From NCBI GenBank assembly GCA_036274645.1, contig DASUFH010000352.1:1-5744 (forward strand): 5,744 nt of DNA. Reading direction: 5' to 3'. Positions 4,858 through 5,744 of this stretch are shown here, piece after piece. The first letter of the stretch is position 1. Each line of letters opens with the position of its first letter. The position numbers were made by a program, and so were the translations under genes. The stretch comes from DASUFH01 sp036274645. Lineage in GTDB: Bacteria; Acidobacteriota; Terriglobia; 20CM-2-55-15. The notes under the pieces are model-generated. The model made no database searches. It had not been told where the DNA came from and was given only the letters and a program-made list of their open reading frames with translations.

Positions 4858-5744
4858 CGATTCAACATCTCGTCACGCGAGATCACCGGAATTTGCAGTG
4901 TCATCCACGGTGGAGGATCATCGGACCTGCCGCCTGGGCGCGCAGCGGAAATGACTCCGACGGGCGCCACGATTCCGCTCCGTTCAAAACGGGACAGGAA
5001 ATCCTGAGCGTAATACGCGCCCGGCTCAATTTCTTCGAACGCCAGGACCACATACGTTCCCGCCAGAGCGCTGGTCTGGAGCTGGCCGCTCGCGTCGGTG
5101 ACGGTCGTCACATAACCTGTACCCTCCGGCCGGACCCTCTCCCGCGGCCCCGGCCGCGGGACCAGCACAATCTGGGCGCCGGGGACAGGTTCACCCAACC
5201 GGTTGATCGCCCGGCCCCCAACCGCGATGGGCGTCCCGAAGGTGAACTCGAAACAGCCCTGGACGTAGATCGGGGGATCGTCGCGACAGGAGACCGCGTC
5301 CGGAACGAACGGGTTCGCAATCCGGACCATGTCTCCGCGCGACAGTCCGTCTTGCCCGAGTTCAACCCGAGGCGGCGGCAATTTCGACAGAGGAGGCATT
5401 GGGCGGAAAAACCTGGTGCTCTCCACCTCAAACCCGGACGGTAACGTCAGCATGACGGACAGATTGTCGGTGGGAATAAAGGTGGGCTCGAAATGCCCTT
5501 CCTTGTATGGAATCGTCAGCTCGTCGAAGCAGTGCTTCTGGCCGGAATCCATGGCGCCCAGACGGCAGATTCTTAAATCGAAAGACCATGGAACGCCGTC
5601 CATCTGCGCGCTCACCCACATTCCCTGCTCCATGGCGAGGTCCAGACGATCGACGCCGCGATCCGGAACTCTGACGGACATGATCGCGGAAGACAATCGT
5701 CCATCCCGGGTCTTCGCAAACACCTTGTAGTCGCCCGGCGTCAC
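4854..5744 (-). CDS. Carboxypeptidase regulatory-like protein, C-terminal part (gene runs off the window)
   Basis: The reading frame is open to the right edge, so the true start lies outside. The first visible codon is a GTG, but the residues read as the interior of a beta-sandwich module (TPGDYKVFAKTRDGRLSSA), making it an unlikely start. About 296 residues are visible. Residues 1-38 are the end of one module, about 40-115 a second less typical one, and about 172-288 a clear C-terminal module with VGGRAINRLGEPVPGAQIVLVP, TDASGQLQTSALAGTYVVLAFEEIEPGAYYAQDFLSRFE. This last module closely resembles the end of the downstream protein (VVLVP, APGDYMLFAWERVEPNAYLNATFLARYAE), so the two are probably tandem paralogues. 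Unlike that protein it has four cysteines in two close pairs (visible residues 60/72 and 153/164), which may form disulfides. No catalytic motif is visible. It is probably exported, but the N-terminus is not seen. Confidence 0.85.
   Translation of the reverse strand: MTPGDYKVFAKTRDGRLSSAIMSVRVPDRGVDRLDLAMEQGMWVSAQMDGVPWSFDLRICRLGAMDSGQKHCFDELTIPYKEGHFEPTFIPTDNLSVMLTLPSGFEVESTRFFRPMPPLSKLPPPRVELGQDGLSRGDMVRIANPFVPDAVSCRDDPPIYVQGCFEFTFGTPIAVGGRAINRLGEPVPGAQIVLVPRPGPRERVRPEGTGYVTTVTDASGQLQTSALAGTYVVLAFEEIEPGAYYAQDFLSRFERSGIVAPVGVISAARPGGRSDDPPPWMTLQIPVISRDEMLNR

Noticed and set aside
3370..5007. Plus-strand open frames of up to 278 codons opposite the two minus-strand genes
   Set aside because: They are shadows of genes with signal peptide and repeated beta-sandwich motifs; their own translations are Arg-rich and featureless.
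5141..5160. GC-rich inverted repeat with an 8-bp stem inside the partial minus-strand gene
   Set aside because: It encodes a Pro/Arg/Gly-rich turn in a continuous reading frame; base composition is enough to explain it.

Overview
The window is GC-rich and carries two sets of genes facing each other. Codon use, the short secreted repeat protein and especially the two 'carboxypeptidase regulatory-like' beta-sandwich proteins recall Acidobacteriota (Solibacter or Vicinamibacteria type soil bacteria, or a metagenomic relative). This assignment rests on remembered protein style, not on any search.

Layout. On the plus strand: (1) a secreted 347-residue protein built from two copies of a CxxC-containing module joined by a run of nine glycines; (2) a short spacer with a strong GC-rich hairpin; (3) a 382-residue zinc-type methyltransferase-like protein related to the C-terminal catalytic half of MetE and to epoxyalkane:coenzyme M transferase; (4) a 142-residue SnoaL/NTF2-like protein whose ATG overlaps the previous stop by 4 bases, so the two are almost certainly co-translated. 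On the minus strand, reading from the right edge: (5) the C-terminal 296 or so residues of a carboxypeptidase regulatory-like protein, open at the window edge; (6) a 519-residue exported paralogue-like protein whose ATG overlaps the stop of (5) by 4 bases. The two minus-strand proteins share a recognisable C-terminal module.

Between the convergent stops (2721-3297) lies no convincing gene but a complex inverted-repeat element of about 570 bp. Matching blocks occur in mirrored order on both sides of a central hairpin: a perfect 20-bp terminal inverted repeat, a GGGCGGTC palindromic box (two copies left, one right), a perfect 21-bp inverted repeat, a 28-bp imperfect one that is itself palindromic, and a 17-bp perfect central one. 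It looks like two facing, decayed copies of a dispersed non-coding repeat, or a MITE-like element, inserted between operons and possibly serving as a two-way transcription stop.

Functionally, the methyltransferase-like and SnoaL-like pair suggests small-molecule metabolism with unknown substrate. The exported proteins suggest envelope or extracellular roles. No link between the two gene sets is visible beyond position.
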